From NCBI RefSeq assembly GCF_963576615.1, contig NC_088714.1, positions 41,138,072-41,202,071 on the forward strand: a stretch of DNA of 64,000 bases, in the 5' to 3' direction. The notes beneath the pieces are model-generated. The model was given only the letters and a program-made list of their open reading frames with translations, made no database searches and had not been told where the DNA came from. The position numbers and the translations under genes were made by a program. Shown here one piece after another: positions 1 to 12,262 of the stretch; the first letter of the stretch is position 1; every line of letters begins with the position of its first letter. The DNA comes from Watersipora subatra. Taxonomy: Eukaryota > Bryozoa > Gymnolaemata > Cheilostomatida > Watersiporidae.

Positions 1-253
1 GGCTGGCTTAATTATAGACTTTCATGGACTATTTTCATATTCATAACTAACACATTGTAACTTATATACATTGTACATAACATGTACTTCTGTTAACAAT
101 AATTGTCTCAAATATAATTAACTTGTATGTAGCTGTATTATTTGTTTTCGAATATGCAGGTTTTTGCGAGATTAATTCTAAGATTAATCGAAGATTAACT
201 GGTTTAGACCAGTTATTAATCGCGATTAATTTTTTTAATCGTTGTGCAGCTCT

Positions 254-383
254 AATATATATGCATATATATGCATATATATATGCATATATATATATGC
301 ATATATATATACATATATATATGCATATATATATACATATATATATATGCATATATATATGTATATATATACATATATATATA
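254..383. repeat. ATATGCAT/ATATAC microsatellite
   Basis: Alternating TA tract with regular GC steps. Open frames of Tyr/Ile/Cys/His through it are artefacts. Confidence 0.95.
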
Positions 384-1502
384 CAGTCAAACATGGATAA
401 CTCGAACTTCAAGGGACCGAGCAAGTGTTCGAATTATCAGAGCATTCAAGTTATCAGAGCACTGTCACAAGTCCATATATTTACTTATTTATTAGTAGAT
501 ACATGTACATATACAAACTATAATATAAATCAAAAGCACAAATGGCTTGTTTCAAATTAAATGCTTCTAATGTAAAGTTTAAAACGTTTTCATGAAAAAG
601 TATAGAGATTTTTCTATCACTTGAGATTGGTTTGTTGTTTGAGGTGATGTTATTGCCAGGACGTTTTTCAGATTGACATTGGCAAAACTTGATCGTTGTT
701 GAAATGCTCAAAAGAAAAGACATTTTTTTCTTTTGGGGTTTTACCCACGATCAATTTTGCCGTTTTTTCTTGAAGTTTATGCAGATTACTTTACTTTACT
801 TGGGATTCGTTAAGAGCAACACTCCGAGGCAGTTCAATTAGAAGTTTTACGAGGTTTTACGGTACATTCTATATTACTCACGCTTTTTTAATAGATACTT
901 ATTGAATGTACACACGTATTCTGTGTTTAGGTCAAACGATGAATAGTTTTTTGTAGCTCAGACAACGTATACGTTTAATTACAACATTTTTTAAGACGTT
1001 TTAAACATTCAACATTCCGACGTTGATTCAACACGTAATCAACGTCGGAAAACTATTCATCACGGGCTAGCCAAGTCATGCACTCAAGGATTTTCGCCAC
1101 GCACATACAAAACAACATGCGATTTTTGTTTTGTATGTGCGTGGCGAAAATTCTTGCGCGCGTGACCCGGTTAGCCCATGCTATTCATCGTATCGCTGTA
1201 TAAATCAAATTTCACCAAACTTTTAGAAAAGTCGTTGACAAAAATATTTTGCCGATGGTGGTAATAACGACGCTTATGAATTACGAAAAGATGAAGTTTA
1301 CCTCTATGGCTTTGAATAAAGTGATTTTCTAAAGCGAAAACAACCGTTTCGGTAGCTGTTGGGCAAAAAAACAGTTCGAATTAACAGTGTTGAATTCGAG
1401 TTATCTATAGCAATTTATCATTACGTGGGAACGGACCAAAGGAAATGTTCGAATTAACCATTTTTTCGAGCTATCCGTGGACGAGTTATCCATGTTTGAC
1501 TG
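384..1502. mobile_element. Tigger-like element (CAGTCAAACATGGATAACTC termini)
   Basis: The inverted ends are at 384-403 and 1483-1502, both flanked by TA. The left end lies in an ATATGCAT microsatellite. The body contains a palindromic element (936-1194) and part of the GGTCTGACTGCC MITE family (about 597-780). Confidence 0.75.
936..1194. repeat. Palindromic element with a 25-bp perfect hairpin
   Basis: The arms at 1090-1114 and 1127-1151 are perfect complements around a 12-base loop. Imperfect complementarity extends outward to about 1053 and 1190. A separate 14-bp perfect hairpin (TTCCGACGTTGATT) lies at about 1015-1050. The outermost match is ACGATGAATAG at 936 and its complement ending about 1192. 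Confidence 0.75.
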
Positions 1503-2139
1503 TATATATATACAAGGCATACTTGACTGAATAATACCCTGCCATGATAGGACAAATCTTCTCTAATATATACACGAATTCACAAAGGAAACCTGTTGTA
1601 TATAACAATTCATAGCAGACACCATACAATATGTGCCCATTCACGGACAGAAACCCTGGCATATAACATGCCTACTCATAACGGATAGACTGACCCATGG
1701 CCAGTTACTATGTAATATATGTTAGTCACAAGCGTCTGCTGCATTATGCTGAAAGCTGAAAATATAAGGTGCAGATGGAAAACAAACATTCAGAACCAAA
1801 AACACCGTCAAATACATACGTGGATTCAGCTGAAATAGAGAATTAATACATCATTATACTGAAATTGATAATTTTACCGAGGAACTGCTGCATGCTAGAT
1901 GAATTGCTAGACTCTTATCACCACCTTAGAACAGGTAGACAGGAATAATAGTGCGCATGAAATGACCTGATTCTGATTGACACCTCAGAACAAGTAGACA
2001 GGAATAGTAATGCATATATGAAATGACCTGATTCTGATTGACACTTCAGAACAGATAGACACGAATAGTAATGCATATAAAATATAGCCCTCAGAACAAC
2101 TCTGAACTACAGCGAAATTAAAGCACACTATTACCTATA

Positions 2140-2934
2140 CAGTGGAACTTTGGTTCTCGAGCGCTCAACTAACTCAGTTTTCGATCAAAAAAATTGATAT
2201 TCACTCGTCTCGGATCTCGACCAAACTGGAGCATGCGCATTTGAATTAAACGTTCGGAACAGCTTCGGAAACAACATGTTTATACGTTTAACGACGTTGT
2301 TATGAGCCACTTTCAAGAGGTTCTCAAACAAAAGGAGAAGTTTCACGTCATAAATTTTTTACAAAAAGGAGCCATCTGGGATGACGTCCCTCTACTGAAG
2401 AGATTTGCTAGGGAGACAACTCCTTCAGTCGAGTTACCCTAAATAGTTTTTGGAGGAGGAGTCTTCTTCAAAGATGTAAAGTAAACATGCCATCGCTGTT
2501 TCTATTTTTTTTCACATGATTTTTTAAGTAACCGATCCGTGGCATTTTTTTGCTGTTTCATTATCAATTTCTGCGATTTTCGGTATTGTATCATAACCTT
2601 TAATGTTTTTGATGTTTTAAGAGCAAAGCATACAAAATTTTGACTTTTTGATTTCTTTTTTTCATCATCATAGATAGAAAATCTTTTATTAAAATTAAAC
2701 ACGATCTACATTTACCCGCTTTGTTTATAGTATGCAGTATACAGTACAGTTTACGGTGTAAAATGTTAAAAAATTCACTGTTAAAAAAAACTACCCAAGT
2801 TTTTAAATCGACTTGGAACGGATTAAAACTTACATACATTAATTCTAATGGGAAAAATTGTTTCGGATCTCGATCAACTCAGTTTTCGAACCAACTTCTG
2901 GAACGGATTGTGTTCGAGAACCGAGGTTCCACTG
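2140..2934. mobile_element. Tigger-like element (CAGTGGAAC termini)
   Basis: Inverted ends CAGTGGAACTTTGGTTCTCG (2140) and the near-complement ending 2934, both flanked by TA. It is 795 bp with no intact transposase; TCTCGA-type motifs recur at both ends. Confidence 0.78.
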
Positions 2935-2989
2935 TACATGAACATCTTTTGATTACCAGGCACAATTTATAAGTGCCTATATGACAATG

Positions 2990-3400
2990 TTTGGTAGTGT
3001 TCTCATGTTCTCTAGCAGAGAAACACACACCAGGACTAGTTTTTTATAAGCTACCTTGGGTGGTCCTAACACTTATCAAGGGCTTCTTCCGGAACTGACA
3101 GATTAACCCGAATGGATGCATTTTCCAACACGTCCAGTCTCACAGAGCCAGGTAGCCATTTCACTTGCCCAATGTGTGAAGGACAGAGGTGGATCTTTAA
3201 CGTGCCCACATTGTCAGTGTGGTACACAGGGCCTCTAAGTTACAGTCTAGAGCCGAAAGACCCAGCAATTTAGGGTTGAAAGCTTGCTGAGAGCTTTTTG
3301 TCAGTTAGACTTTTTTGTCAGGCCTCCAACTACCAACCCCATGGTTGACAGTCAAAGACGCTACCCACTAGGCCACCCTGACACCCACACCCTAAATGTA
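2990..3400. other. Unrecognised interspersed-repeat-like block
   Basis: More GC-rich than its surroundings, with GGATCTTTAACGTGCCCAC and CACTAGGCCACCCTGAC stretches that look like parts of a dispersed repeat. No reading frame was supported. Confidence 0.35.
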
Positions 3401-3587
3401 TTTTATGCAAGCTATACCATGAGTATATAGCCGTAATACTTAAAATTATGTGATATCCCATTACAAAAACCATCTGATGAAAAACAATTCTTACATCTCC
3501 TGCATCAAAAACTAAATTTGGTAGAGACCTTAATGATCATGATATTTCCTTTTAATTCATGCAGATAGGTAGATCTGTTCCCAACTG

Positions 3588-4150
3588 TAATGATGCAGGC
3601 TAACATGGTTGTATTCCTTGGAGCAAATACAGTAGAGTTAATGATACAGGCTAATATGGTTGTATTCCTTGGAGCAAATACAGCAGAGTTAAGGATGCAG
3701 ACTAACATGGTTGTATTCCTTGGAGCAAATACAGTAGAGTTAATGATGCAGGCTAATATGGTTGTATTCCTTAGAGCAAATACAGCAGAGTTAAGGATGC
3801 AGACTAACATGGTTGTATTCCTTAGAGCAAATACAGTAGAGTTAACGATACAGGCTAACATGGTTGTATTCCTTAGAGCAAATACAGCAGAGTTAAGGAT
3901 GCAGACTAACATGGTTGTATTCCTTAGAGCAAATACAGTAGAGTTAACGATACAGGCTAATATGGTTGTATTCCGTAGAGCAAATACAGCAGAGTTAACG
4001 ATACAGGCTAACATGGTTGTATTCCTTGGAGCAAATACAGTAGAGTTAACGATACAGGCTAATATGGTTGTATTCCGTAGAGCAAATACAGTAGAGTTAA
4101 CGATACAGGCTAATATGGTTGTATTCCTTAGAGCAAATATGGTGGAGTTG
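3588..4150. repeat. 51-bp minisatellite, 11 copies
   Basis: The unit contains ATGGTTGTATTCCTTGGAGC. The period is 17 codons, so frames stay open on both strands (240 and 223 aa). It lies in DMGDH intron 12, next to the exon 12 donor. Confidence 0.95.
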
Positions 4151-4181
4151 ACCAATAGAATCAAAGTTAAACTCATCCTAC

Positions 4182-4312
4182 CTCAAGTCATGTATTTCAG
4201 AGCCGCCACCAGTGATGCACCAGAAGTTACCAGAAGGCATACGAGTAACGGTGTGCTCAGCGTGTATCGTCCCACGAGAAGTCAGCATGTGCGACACCTT
4301 CGTCTCCCCTAG
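4182..4312 (-). CDS. DMGDH: DMGDH exon 12: GCV_T domain (last exon in window)
   Basis: Residues 564-606 plus two bases: 131 bp, phase 0 in, phase 2 out. It reads LGETKVSHMLTSRGTIHAEH, then NFWCITGGGSEIHDL. It corresponds to the SHMLTPKGR and ITGSGSEL-HDLR blocks of DMGDH, with more substitutions than the other exons. The acceptor is TTTCTATAG and the donor GTAGGA. The family needs about 260 more residues, which must lie beyond position 1 because no further homologous exon was recognised below 4182. An 11-copy 51-bp minisatellite starts 32 bases past the donor. Confidence 0.86.
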
Positions 4313-4627
4313 CTATAGAAACACATTGGTTCGTTTAAACGTCTAAAACTCGCAACATAATTTTCGACAATTACTGCAAATGGTGCATGCGAAAAAACCT
4401 AACACGTGTTAGATGCAATATTCTAGCAGCATTTGATCTGTTACCAAAGTGCAAACACTAGTACGGGTTAACAAGAAACCCGCTATTGTGTCTCTCAACA
4501 TACCCAAGGTACCCATTCTACAAGTTTAGTCATTACAATGGACTGCTAGACAGTTGTTCTAAAAATTCAGTTTCTTTTCTAGCCAATCAGCCAGATGTGG
4601 CAAAAATTTGACAAAGGGAACGCCTTA

Positions 4628-5010
4628 CAAACAACATTTGTTACAGTGAGTCTCACAGACAGCACTTGTTACAATGAAAGTCTCGCAGACAGTACTTGTT
4701 AGTGAAAATCTCACAGACAGTACTTGTTACAGTGAAAGTCTCACAGACAGTACTTGTTAGAGTGAGAGTCGTATGAACAGCTTTTGTTACAGTGAAGTCT
4801 CACAAAAAGCATTTCTTACAGTGAAGGTCTCACGGACAGCACTTGTTACAGTGGAAGTCTCGCAGGCAGCACTTGTTACAATGAAAGTCTCACAAAAAGG
4901 GTTTGTTACAATGAAAGTCTTACATACAGCTCTCGTTACAGTGAAAGTCTCCCAAAAGCACTTGTTTAGTGAAAGTCTCACAAAACAGCAGTTGTTACAG
5001 TAAAAGTAAC
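4628..5010. repeat. ~30-bp degenerate minisatellite
   Basis: About 12 units built on TTGTTACAGTGAAAGTCTCA with small length changes; in DMGDH intron 11. Confidence 0.9.
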
Positions 5011-5307
5011 CGGTCTTGACAAACTGTTGTTGTTGCGGAGTTGTCCCCCATCGAGCGGAGCGAGCAAAACAACACCTTGCCACAATACGCACTGCACCTG
5101 ATGCATCAGCTGCCCTGAAAGGGAGTTGTTCTCTTCTGTCTATGCGGCTTGGCTGCGATGTTATGTCGGTCGCTCCATTGGTAATCATAACGGATTTAGT
5201 CCCAAAATTCATGTAGAAAAAAATAAGATAAAAGCGTTAACATTAAAATATCTTTAAACTGCAATTGAGTTTGCAAAAAGTCATACTGTACTGTCTGTCT
5301 GTACATA

Positions 5308-6542
5308 CAGTAATACTTCAACTTACGAGTGCTCCAACGTACGAGAAACTTGAGATACGAGCCAGCTTTCAAGCAAGTTTTAGCACTAACATACGAGCCA
5401 TGTTTGAGATACGAGCACTTGAGTCAGTTGCCAAGTATGCCGGAGGTGTTTTATGAGAACAGCATCACTCTGTATTTTTCAACTGCTCAGGTTATACTGT
5501 TGTACCGTATTTTTTGTGCACGATTTTCTGTGAAGAATTATGTGAATTAAAAGTACTGTGCGTAGACCGAAAGTTTGCTAGTAAAATGAAAGATAATACA
5601 AAGAAAAAGCAAATGATAACAGTCGATATTAAACGGAAAAATATTGAAAAATATGCGAAATGTGTATGCGTGATTTAGCTAGCTCGGCAATATGACAGAA
5701 ATACATTCATAATTATCAAACAGAAGGATTATATTCAGGGCATTTAGTTCGCAAAAGGACTAACCATAGTTTCTAAATGGTGCAGCGATCTTCACGACTG
5801 CTGATGGCATTGGACAAACAATTGGCCGGTGACAGCGTAACTGAAACGATGTTATGTGAAAAGGCCGGCGCTATCTATCCAAACTGTTTAATAGACATTC
5901 GGACAAGTTGGCTAGTGGTCGTGCGTTAACCATTTGTGACGACACCTGTGTTCGTCCTAATCACAACATGTTGCAAGGGCGACAAAGGCAAACGTCCTTA
6001 GATAGGTTTATCTTAAAACGGCCGGCTAGTCGTGAAAGCGAAAAAAAAGGAAAAATTTCTCGCTAACTAGGCGAGAAATTTCAAACTATGAACGCCGAAG
6101 AAATTTTAATTACGTTTAGTTGAAAATGAAAGTTTGCTTTTAGGTTTGCTTCTAAGTTTGTCTTTTAACACTTTGACAAAATCCAAACTTATCAAGGACA
6201 ACTGTTGTAACGAAGGATAACTTATATATCCCTCCCTGGCAAATGCGAGTGTTAACTGCTATTGTGTGTATTTAATTTTACATTTTAATTAATCACATTT
6301 CCTTGCATTATTTTTTATTTGTTGCTTTTTGAAAGTATGTAGTACGTAAGGACAATAACCAACATGTTCTTTCTGTTACAATATCTTGTTTTGAGTGTTT
6401 TATTTGCTTTTTTTAGAGTATGGAAACCAATCAATATATATTTAATTGTTCTATATATAAATGAATTGCACCAACATGCGAGTAAATTGACATACGAGCT
6501 CAGTCTCGGAACGCATTAAGCTCGTAAGTTGAAGTATGACTG
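5308..6542 (+). mobile_element. Tigger-like element with decayed transposase start
   Basis: Inverted ends CAGTAATACTTCAACTTACG (5308) and the near-complement ending 6542, flanked by TA; 1235 bp. Inside, from about 5586, the frame reads MKDNTKKKQMITVDIKRK, then IEKYAKC, the start of a CENP-B-type helix-turn-helix transposase. It degenerates soon after, with fragments to about 5890. Confidence 0.82.
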
Positions 6543-6796
6543 TACTGTACTGTCATGCTGTCCATGGACAGGCAACTTGAACTACCAATATACAGGTCCA
6601 AATATACATACAAATATGTGCATGAAACAAATCTGGAAACTGATGAAAGGGCAATTACAGACACTGTAATAACAATAAATCAACTACAAATACTACCATA
6701 ATGACTTAATTAATCCAGATTTCATGACAATGATAAAAACCCAACATATTATAACCAAGAGCGAACAACTCATAATTCTCACTCTTAAACACATAC

Positions 6797-7014
6797 CTTG
6801 GGAACATCATTAGCGTAGATATGATCTATAAATCTTTCACTGTCTGGCCCTGACACCTCAAACTTGCCAAACGATGTCAGGTCGATCACTCCACAGTTCT
6901 CTATGACACCCCTGCACTCCCGCCCAACCGGCTCAAACCAGTTGGTGCGCCTGAAACTTGGCTTGTACCCAGCTTCATCTCCTGACAGAGCATACCAGTC
7001 AGCTGTCTCCCAGC
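6797..7014 (-). CDS. DMGDH: DMGDH exon 11: start of folate-binding (GCV_T) domain
   Basis: Residues 491-563: 218 bp, phase 1 in, phase 0 out. It reads GWETADWYAL, then YKPSFRRTNWFEPVGRE, then DLTSFGKFEVSGPDSERFIDH. SFRRTNWFEPVG and the D-L-x-x-FGKF-x-x-G block mark the start of the T-protein-like tetrahydrofolate-binding domain of DMGDH. The acceptor is TTCTTGCAG and the donor GTATGT. Confidence 0.96.
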
Positions 7015-7723
7015 CTGCAAGAAGAACCAACACTCAATTAAACAGAATTGTGGGTAGACATTTACAAGAATTCAGAAAACTTTGTGAGTTATTTTGGTTG
7101 CGTTCATTCGTTGACAAGCCACAACTTCCAATCAACAAGCAGAAAACAAGAGATGCTCTTTCACGTTCACAAGGAGTTTCAGTCAAAAAATCTTTAATAA
7201 CTGCCAAGCAAAAAAAGAACAAAGCGTATGAAAGGAAACTGCAGTCAGAAACATCAATTGATTCGTTTTGTTGTGGTCATTTATTTAAAAACTGTGCTGA
7301 ACTAATAATCATGCTTGAAATAACAAGTATTGTTGATAAAAAATCTAAAGTATTTGGAGACAACATAAGGTTGTGGGAGTCTTGAAACCATGTCCAACTA
7401 TAAAACAATCTTACCTTTAATGAACACCAAAATTAGATTTGTTAATCGCTATCAAAAGGAAACGTGTGCACTATTTCCAATGACTGCTTGTTCTTGATTT
7501 TCTTCCTCATAGCAGTTTGTACTGCTGTATGAGGTTGGTGTGAGCTTGCTATCAGCACCAATTAAAAAACCAATGTGACAGCACTTTTGTTCAGCTGGTT
7601 GTGAGAGAAAACTAACAACTCTATGGGGCTGCCTCAGAGGGCAAAGGTGAGAAGGATAAAGCTCTGTCAGGGTTTAAACTGAGCAGCAATCACAAGTCGA
7701 CTACCAAAATTTTCTTTTCAAGG

Positions 7724-8031
7724 TCTTATTGCATCATGTTCAGGTTTAAGGGCCTTATTTCACCATGTTCAGGTTTGAAGGCCTTATTGCACCATGTTCA
7801 GGATTAAAGGTCTTATTGCACCATGTTCAGGTTTAAAGGCTTCAATGCACCATGTTCAGGATTAAAGGCCTTATTGCACCATGTTCAGGTTTGAAGACCT
7901 TATTGCATCATGTTCAGATTTAAAGGCCTTATTGCACCATGTTCAGGTTTAAAGGCCTTATTGCACCATGTTCAGGATTAAAGGCCTTATTGCACCATGT
8001 TCAGATTTAAAGGCTTCGATGCACCATGTTC
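7724..8031. repeat. ~29-bp minisatellite
   Basis: About 10 units containing GCACCATGTTCAGGTTTAAA; in DMGDH intron 10. Confidence 0.92.
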
Positions 8032-8283
8032 ATGTGAAACAATTTGTTAACACCATGTTAGTAAACACGACCAATCACGTAGAATCAGCAAACTTCAAGT
8101 CACTGAAGCATCAGTTTTTTCTAACTGCCTAAAATGTCATGGCCAGCCATTTGAAGATGTATACAAAGGACTGCCCGCTATTGTTTACAAAATGCTAGTC
8201 CGAGTTCTTCAATAATTCAACCAATCATGATCTATTTCTGGAGAAAAGATCTTTTGCTAACAGGATGTGCGGAACATCTCAGT

Positions 8284-9277
8284 TAGAGTTGCCCCGATTT
8301 TGATGTCGGAATCGGTATCGGTGCCGATATAGGTGTTAAGTATCTGAATCGGTGTCGGCCGATCTTTTCGTAAAAAATCGGAAACTTGAGATACTTTTTA
8401 CATATCAACTATTTAGCAGAAACCTGTATTTTAGCCTGCTAATTTAATAGAAAACCATCAGCTGCAAGTTCCTTGCTTTTACCTAATGAATTCTGGGAAT
8501 GTCACACAATCTATTTCATGTCTATAGCCTAATAAACATCCAAACAGCTGAGCAATATTTTGGTTTTAGTCAGGACGTAATCACAAAGTGCGGTATTTCC
8601 CAATTACAGCAGAGAAATGAGAAACAAGAATGCGGTGTAATGTTTCCATTTACTAGCATTGTGAAGGTAATTTGAGCAGTCGATGCATAAAGTTATCTAT
8701 CTCTCTCTTGATCCTGACGATATGATGTATCGTTTGTATTGCATAAAATAACCTCAGTGGCTTATCGGTGTTTAGCCTGTCCTCCATCATCTGTGGCAAG
8801 CGAGTCCTTCTTCAGTACGACTGGCTACATCGATAGTGATAGAAGATATAGACGTCTCACTGAGATAATTGAATCACTAACGGTAATTAAAAGACGCATT
8901 TATTTGCTCTAGACTTGTACAGGCGCAGCAGTTCGTTCAGCAGTAGAAGAGAGACTTTATTATCACAGAGAAAGCTGTACCAATAACAGTAATTACCATT
9001 ATTAATAACATATTTCAAGAAACATGGACTGTTTTGTTATTAGATGCACGGTATGTCAGTATGTGAATATATATACATGTATATCTTTTTTCATAAATAC
9101 AAACAAATAAATACATCAATATTTATATTTTTTTGCATTATATTTATATTTGCATAATAAAATTACCAATAATATATGCAACACAAAAGAATCTGAATCG
9201 GATTATTTTTCAATAAGAATGGGTATATCAAATCGGTATCTGAATCGGCTAGTGAAATTAGAATCGGGGCATCTCTA
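8284..9277. mobile_element. hAT-type non-autonomous element (994 bp)
   Basis: Termini TAGAGTTGCCCCGATT (left) and, inverted, TAGAGATGCCCCGATTC (right), with exact 8-bp duplications ATCTCAGT at 8276-8283 and 9278-9285. Subterminal GAATCGG/CCGATTC repeats mark both ends. No transposase is left. It sits in DMGDH intron 10. Confidence 0.9.
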
Positions 9278-9727
9278 ATCTCAGTGGTACATTCGTGCAG
9301 GCAGCAATAAAATGAAATTTAGAGATTTGATATTGTACAACAACCTCCACCCAAACAACAGAATATTGTCATTTTTAGAAGCCTAAAAATTCACTGTTGG
9401 AGTGATATCATTAGCAATGATCAACGGAGATGCAAGTGAAGGCAGTACTTTTTCTGCCTAAATATTGAGATAGCTTTATTCAAATGGATAATTGAGACAT
9501 AGCTTTCAGGTGATCTTTGCTTATGGAAGGTTTGACAGCCAACAGTTCATTGGTCAATTACTCTAAACAATAACACACAATTCTTGTTATATGTCATCAA
9601 ATAGCTGGTCGAGACTAGCCGTTTTCATATCATCAAATGACTGCTCCAGATTGTAGTTGTTTTTCAAGTAGGCCTAATGGCCAGATACGCGTGTACAAGA
9701 ATATTGGTGCTTCATGAAAGACTGTGT

Positions 9728-10092
9728 TTAACAACATGGTCTTAACAGATTTTTTTACCTAAACATGGTATTAACAGGTTGTTTTATCTGAACATGGTGT
9801 TAACATATTGTTTCATCTGAACATGGTGTTAACAGATTGTTCTACATGAACATTGTGTTAACATATTGTTTCATCTGAGCATGGTGTTAACATATTGTTT
9901 CATCTGAACACGGTGTTAACAGATTGTTCTACATGAACATTGTGTTAACAGATTGTTTCATCTGAACACGGTGTTAACAGCTTGTTCTACATGAACATGG
10001 TGTTAACAGCTTGTTCTACATGAACATTGTGTTAACAGATTGTTTCATCTGAACACGGTGTTAACAGATTGTTTCATCTGAACATGGTTTTG
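9728..10092. repeat. ~29-bp minisatellite (ACATGGTGTTAACAGATTG)
   Basis: About 12 units. One stray unit lies at about 53320-53345, 43 kb away. In DMGDH intron 10, about 250 bp downstream of exon 10. Confidence 0.92.
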
Positions 10093-10345
10093 ACAGACGT
10101 GCAGTTAACAGGTGCTCTTTCCAGATAATACTTTATCACTGCCAATAGAACAGTATTAACAGACATTTGTAATGCTGACTGGCTGCTGCTTGTTCTAATG
10201 CCTAATTGCTCTCTGAACAATTGACTCCTCGCATGATATAAATGCATCATATACATTTCTATGAGAGGCATAAAACAAACTTTTAGCAAAACACCTATAA
10301 AGACCCTAGCAGAACCAAGAAGGAAACAAGCTTTTATCAACTTGC

Positions 10346-10500
10346 CTGCCGATATTGAGAACTGGGCACCAGCAGCCTTCTGTCTCTCATATATGGGAGT
10401 GACCCGACTGGTTGGCCGACCAGCAAATCTCACCTCCTTTGGGAATGGTGGCTGGTTATTCATACCATATGTTTCTCTGGCCTTGGCTAGGTGAAACTTT
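10346..10500 (-). CDS. DMGDH: DMGDH exon 10: FAO linker domain (ends at a GC donor)
   Basis: Residues 439-490 plus one base: 155 bp, phase 2 in, phase 1 out. It contains [16 protein letters not shown], then [17 protein letters not shown], the linker between oxidoreductase and folate-binding domains. The acceptor is GCTCTGTAG. The donor is GCAG followed by GCAAGT, a second GC-AG intron in this gene. A GT alternative 4 bases on would break the frame with exon 11. A 29-bp minisatellite (9728-10092) lies downstream in intron 10. Confidence 0.93.
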
Positions 10501-11373
10501 CTACAGAGCATCAATTAGACAAAATAATTAACAGCTTAAACCACGAGAGTTTACAGTTAGTTAAAGATAATGCTGCCAGTTTGAAAGATATTGCTCAGCA
10601 TGCACCAAGTTTACAAATTAGGCAAGTATTAAGTTTCCATGCAATGATATCCTAGCGACACAGCCCCATTTAGAGCTGCAATTCCATCATGGTATTAGCC
10701 GTGCCTGCGCTCTCGTTCTGCCAGGATTAAGTGTTGCTGTTTGAAAGCGAAATATCCGAGCGATGCGCCAATTTGTGCTATGAAAACGAATTTAGCTACC
10801 AATGAAATCGCACTTGTGCATACGCATAGGTTAAAGATACATACAACCTTGGCACAAGGCGTCGCCCAACCATCGCTCTACCACAACATCCCACTCGAAC
10901 ATTATCTGCTCATCGGCCAGCGTAGCACTTCAGCAGTGACGCAACCAGGTGTCACTACGCTACCACTGCATGGAAACTTAGTCAAGATAACAGAGCGCAA
11001 AGGAGGCAGATGAACTCATCGTACTTGTAAATTAACACATCAACAATGGGTTTAATATGAACAAGGCTATGAGTGACTGGTAGTAAACCCTCATTCCTTC
11101 AAACTACTAAATAACGCGCATTTAAAAATGTACACCGAGTTGCGTATGCATGGTGAGACAAACCTTAGATATATGTATAGAGAAATGGCCTAACCAAACA
11201 CAGATTTACAGAAATGTAAGGTAGCCAACTTGCTTATCAGCAAGAGCTGGGCAAAAGAAAACACTGCAAATTCTAATGGAAAGCGACCATGTAATTGAAC
11301 ATCAGCTATCATCGTAAAATCATTTGAATAGAATATTGATGCCTATAAAAGACTCAATGTATCATAGACTCAC

Positions 11374-11496
11374 TCCGTCACCCATGACTGACAAAACCTA
11401 GCAGGGTCAGTGTCTATGCACTCATAAGGAGGTTCTCCAGTCAGCATCCAGTCTGAAAGATAATCTGCCAGCCCGGAAGAGTGGACAATTCCATAC
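11374..11496 (-). CDS. DMGDH: DMGDH exon 9: end of oxidoreductase domain
   Basis: Residues 398-438 plus two bases: 123 bp, phase 2 both ends. It reads YGIVHSSGLADYLSDWM, then LTGEPPYECIDTDPARF. The YLSDW-x-L-GEPP block is diagnostic of the C-terminal end of the FAD oxidoreductase domain. The acceptor is CTTATAG and the donor GTGAGT. Glycines usual in the YGIIHAGGVG segment are partly replaced by serine and alanine. Confidence 0.92.
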
Positions 11497-11824
11497 CTAT
11501 AAGTACAAAAATCACAGCTTAAGCTAAGTACTCATATCCATACCCAAACTTTTCTCTTGTGTGTAAACAAGAGTTGATAACAATAGAACTTACAACGAGC
11601 CTAAAAAAACAGTCCGGTTACAAACACTCCCGGTCAAATGCGAGAACATGAAAATGACAACATTTTTAGTAACTACAAGCAATGGATAACCCAAAACAGA
11701 ACCTTTGGATTCCTTATTAGTAATTAAAACAACGACTAACCAAAGGACACAGGGAAGACAACTACTAACCAACCGAGACAAGGAAGACAACTACTAATCA
11801 GATGAGAAAAGTAAGTCTACTAAC

Positions 11825-12023
11825 GTGTGTGCAACTGAAACCCAGTAATTGCGCAGTCCTGGGTAGGGTCCAACTTGTGGCAGTACATCAGGTCCATAGG
11901 TGATGGGACCAGATACGACTGTCTGAATATTGGCAGTCTCGAGACAAGGTGTCAATTCCATGGCCTTCTCCGAACTCGCTGATATTCTATCCAGGTCAGG
12001 TTGGAAAAGCTCTCTGCCAAAAC
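11825..12023 (-). CDS. DMGDH: DMGDH exon 8 (divergent glycine motif at its end)
   Basis: Residues 332-398: 199 bp, phase 1 in, phase 2 out. It begins GFGRELFQPDLDRI and carries SGPITYGPDVLPQVGP, the conserved turn before the last FAD-contacting strand. The only phase-compatible donor is GTTAGT at 11824. The joined protein then reads NYWVSVAHTYGIVHSSG, whereas vertebrate DMGDH has Gly-Phe-Gly where this has Ala-His-Thr. The acceptor is TTACTGCAG. Confidence 0.9.
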
Positions 12024-12262
12024 CTGCAGTAAACTTTTACTGAGGAGTCCACGCCCCCATCTGTCATATCCAACTGTACAATCAGATATACTTGTACAAA
12101 TTTAATCCCACACAAAACATGGCCTATTTTCCATACCATCTTCACAGCTACAGCAGAAGTACATCGTACAATTTGGTCTCAAATACATGAGAAATCACTA
12201 TGTATGTAGATTCACAAGACATATCATGTGTAAGATGGGCATATCTCTCTTAGTTTAAACTT

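Noticed and set aside
3505..4312. Open frames of 223 and 240 aa over 3505-4312
   Set aside because: They are made by the 51-bp minisatellite, and the plus frame then runs antisense across DMGDH exon 12.
10074..10514. A 146-aa minus-strand ORF as its own gene
   Set aside because: Only the segment corresponding to DMGDH exon 10 is conserved; the rest is intron and minisatellite read-through.
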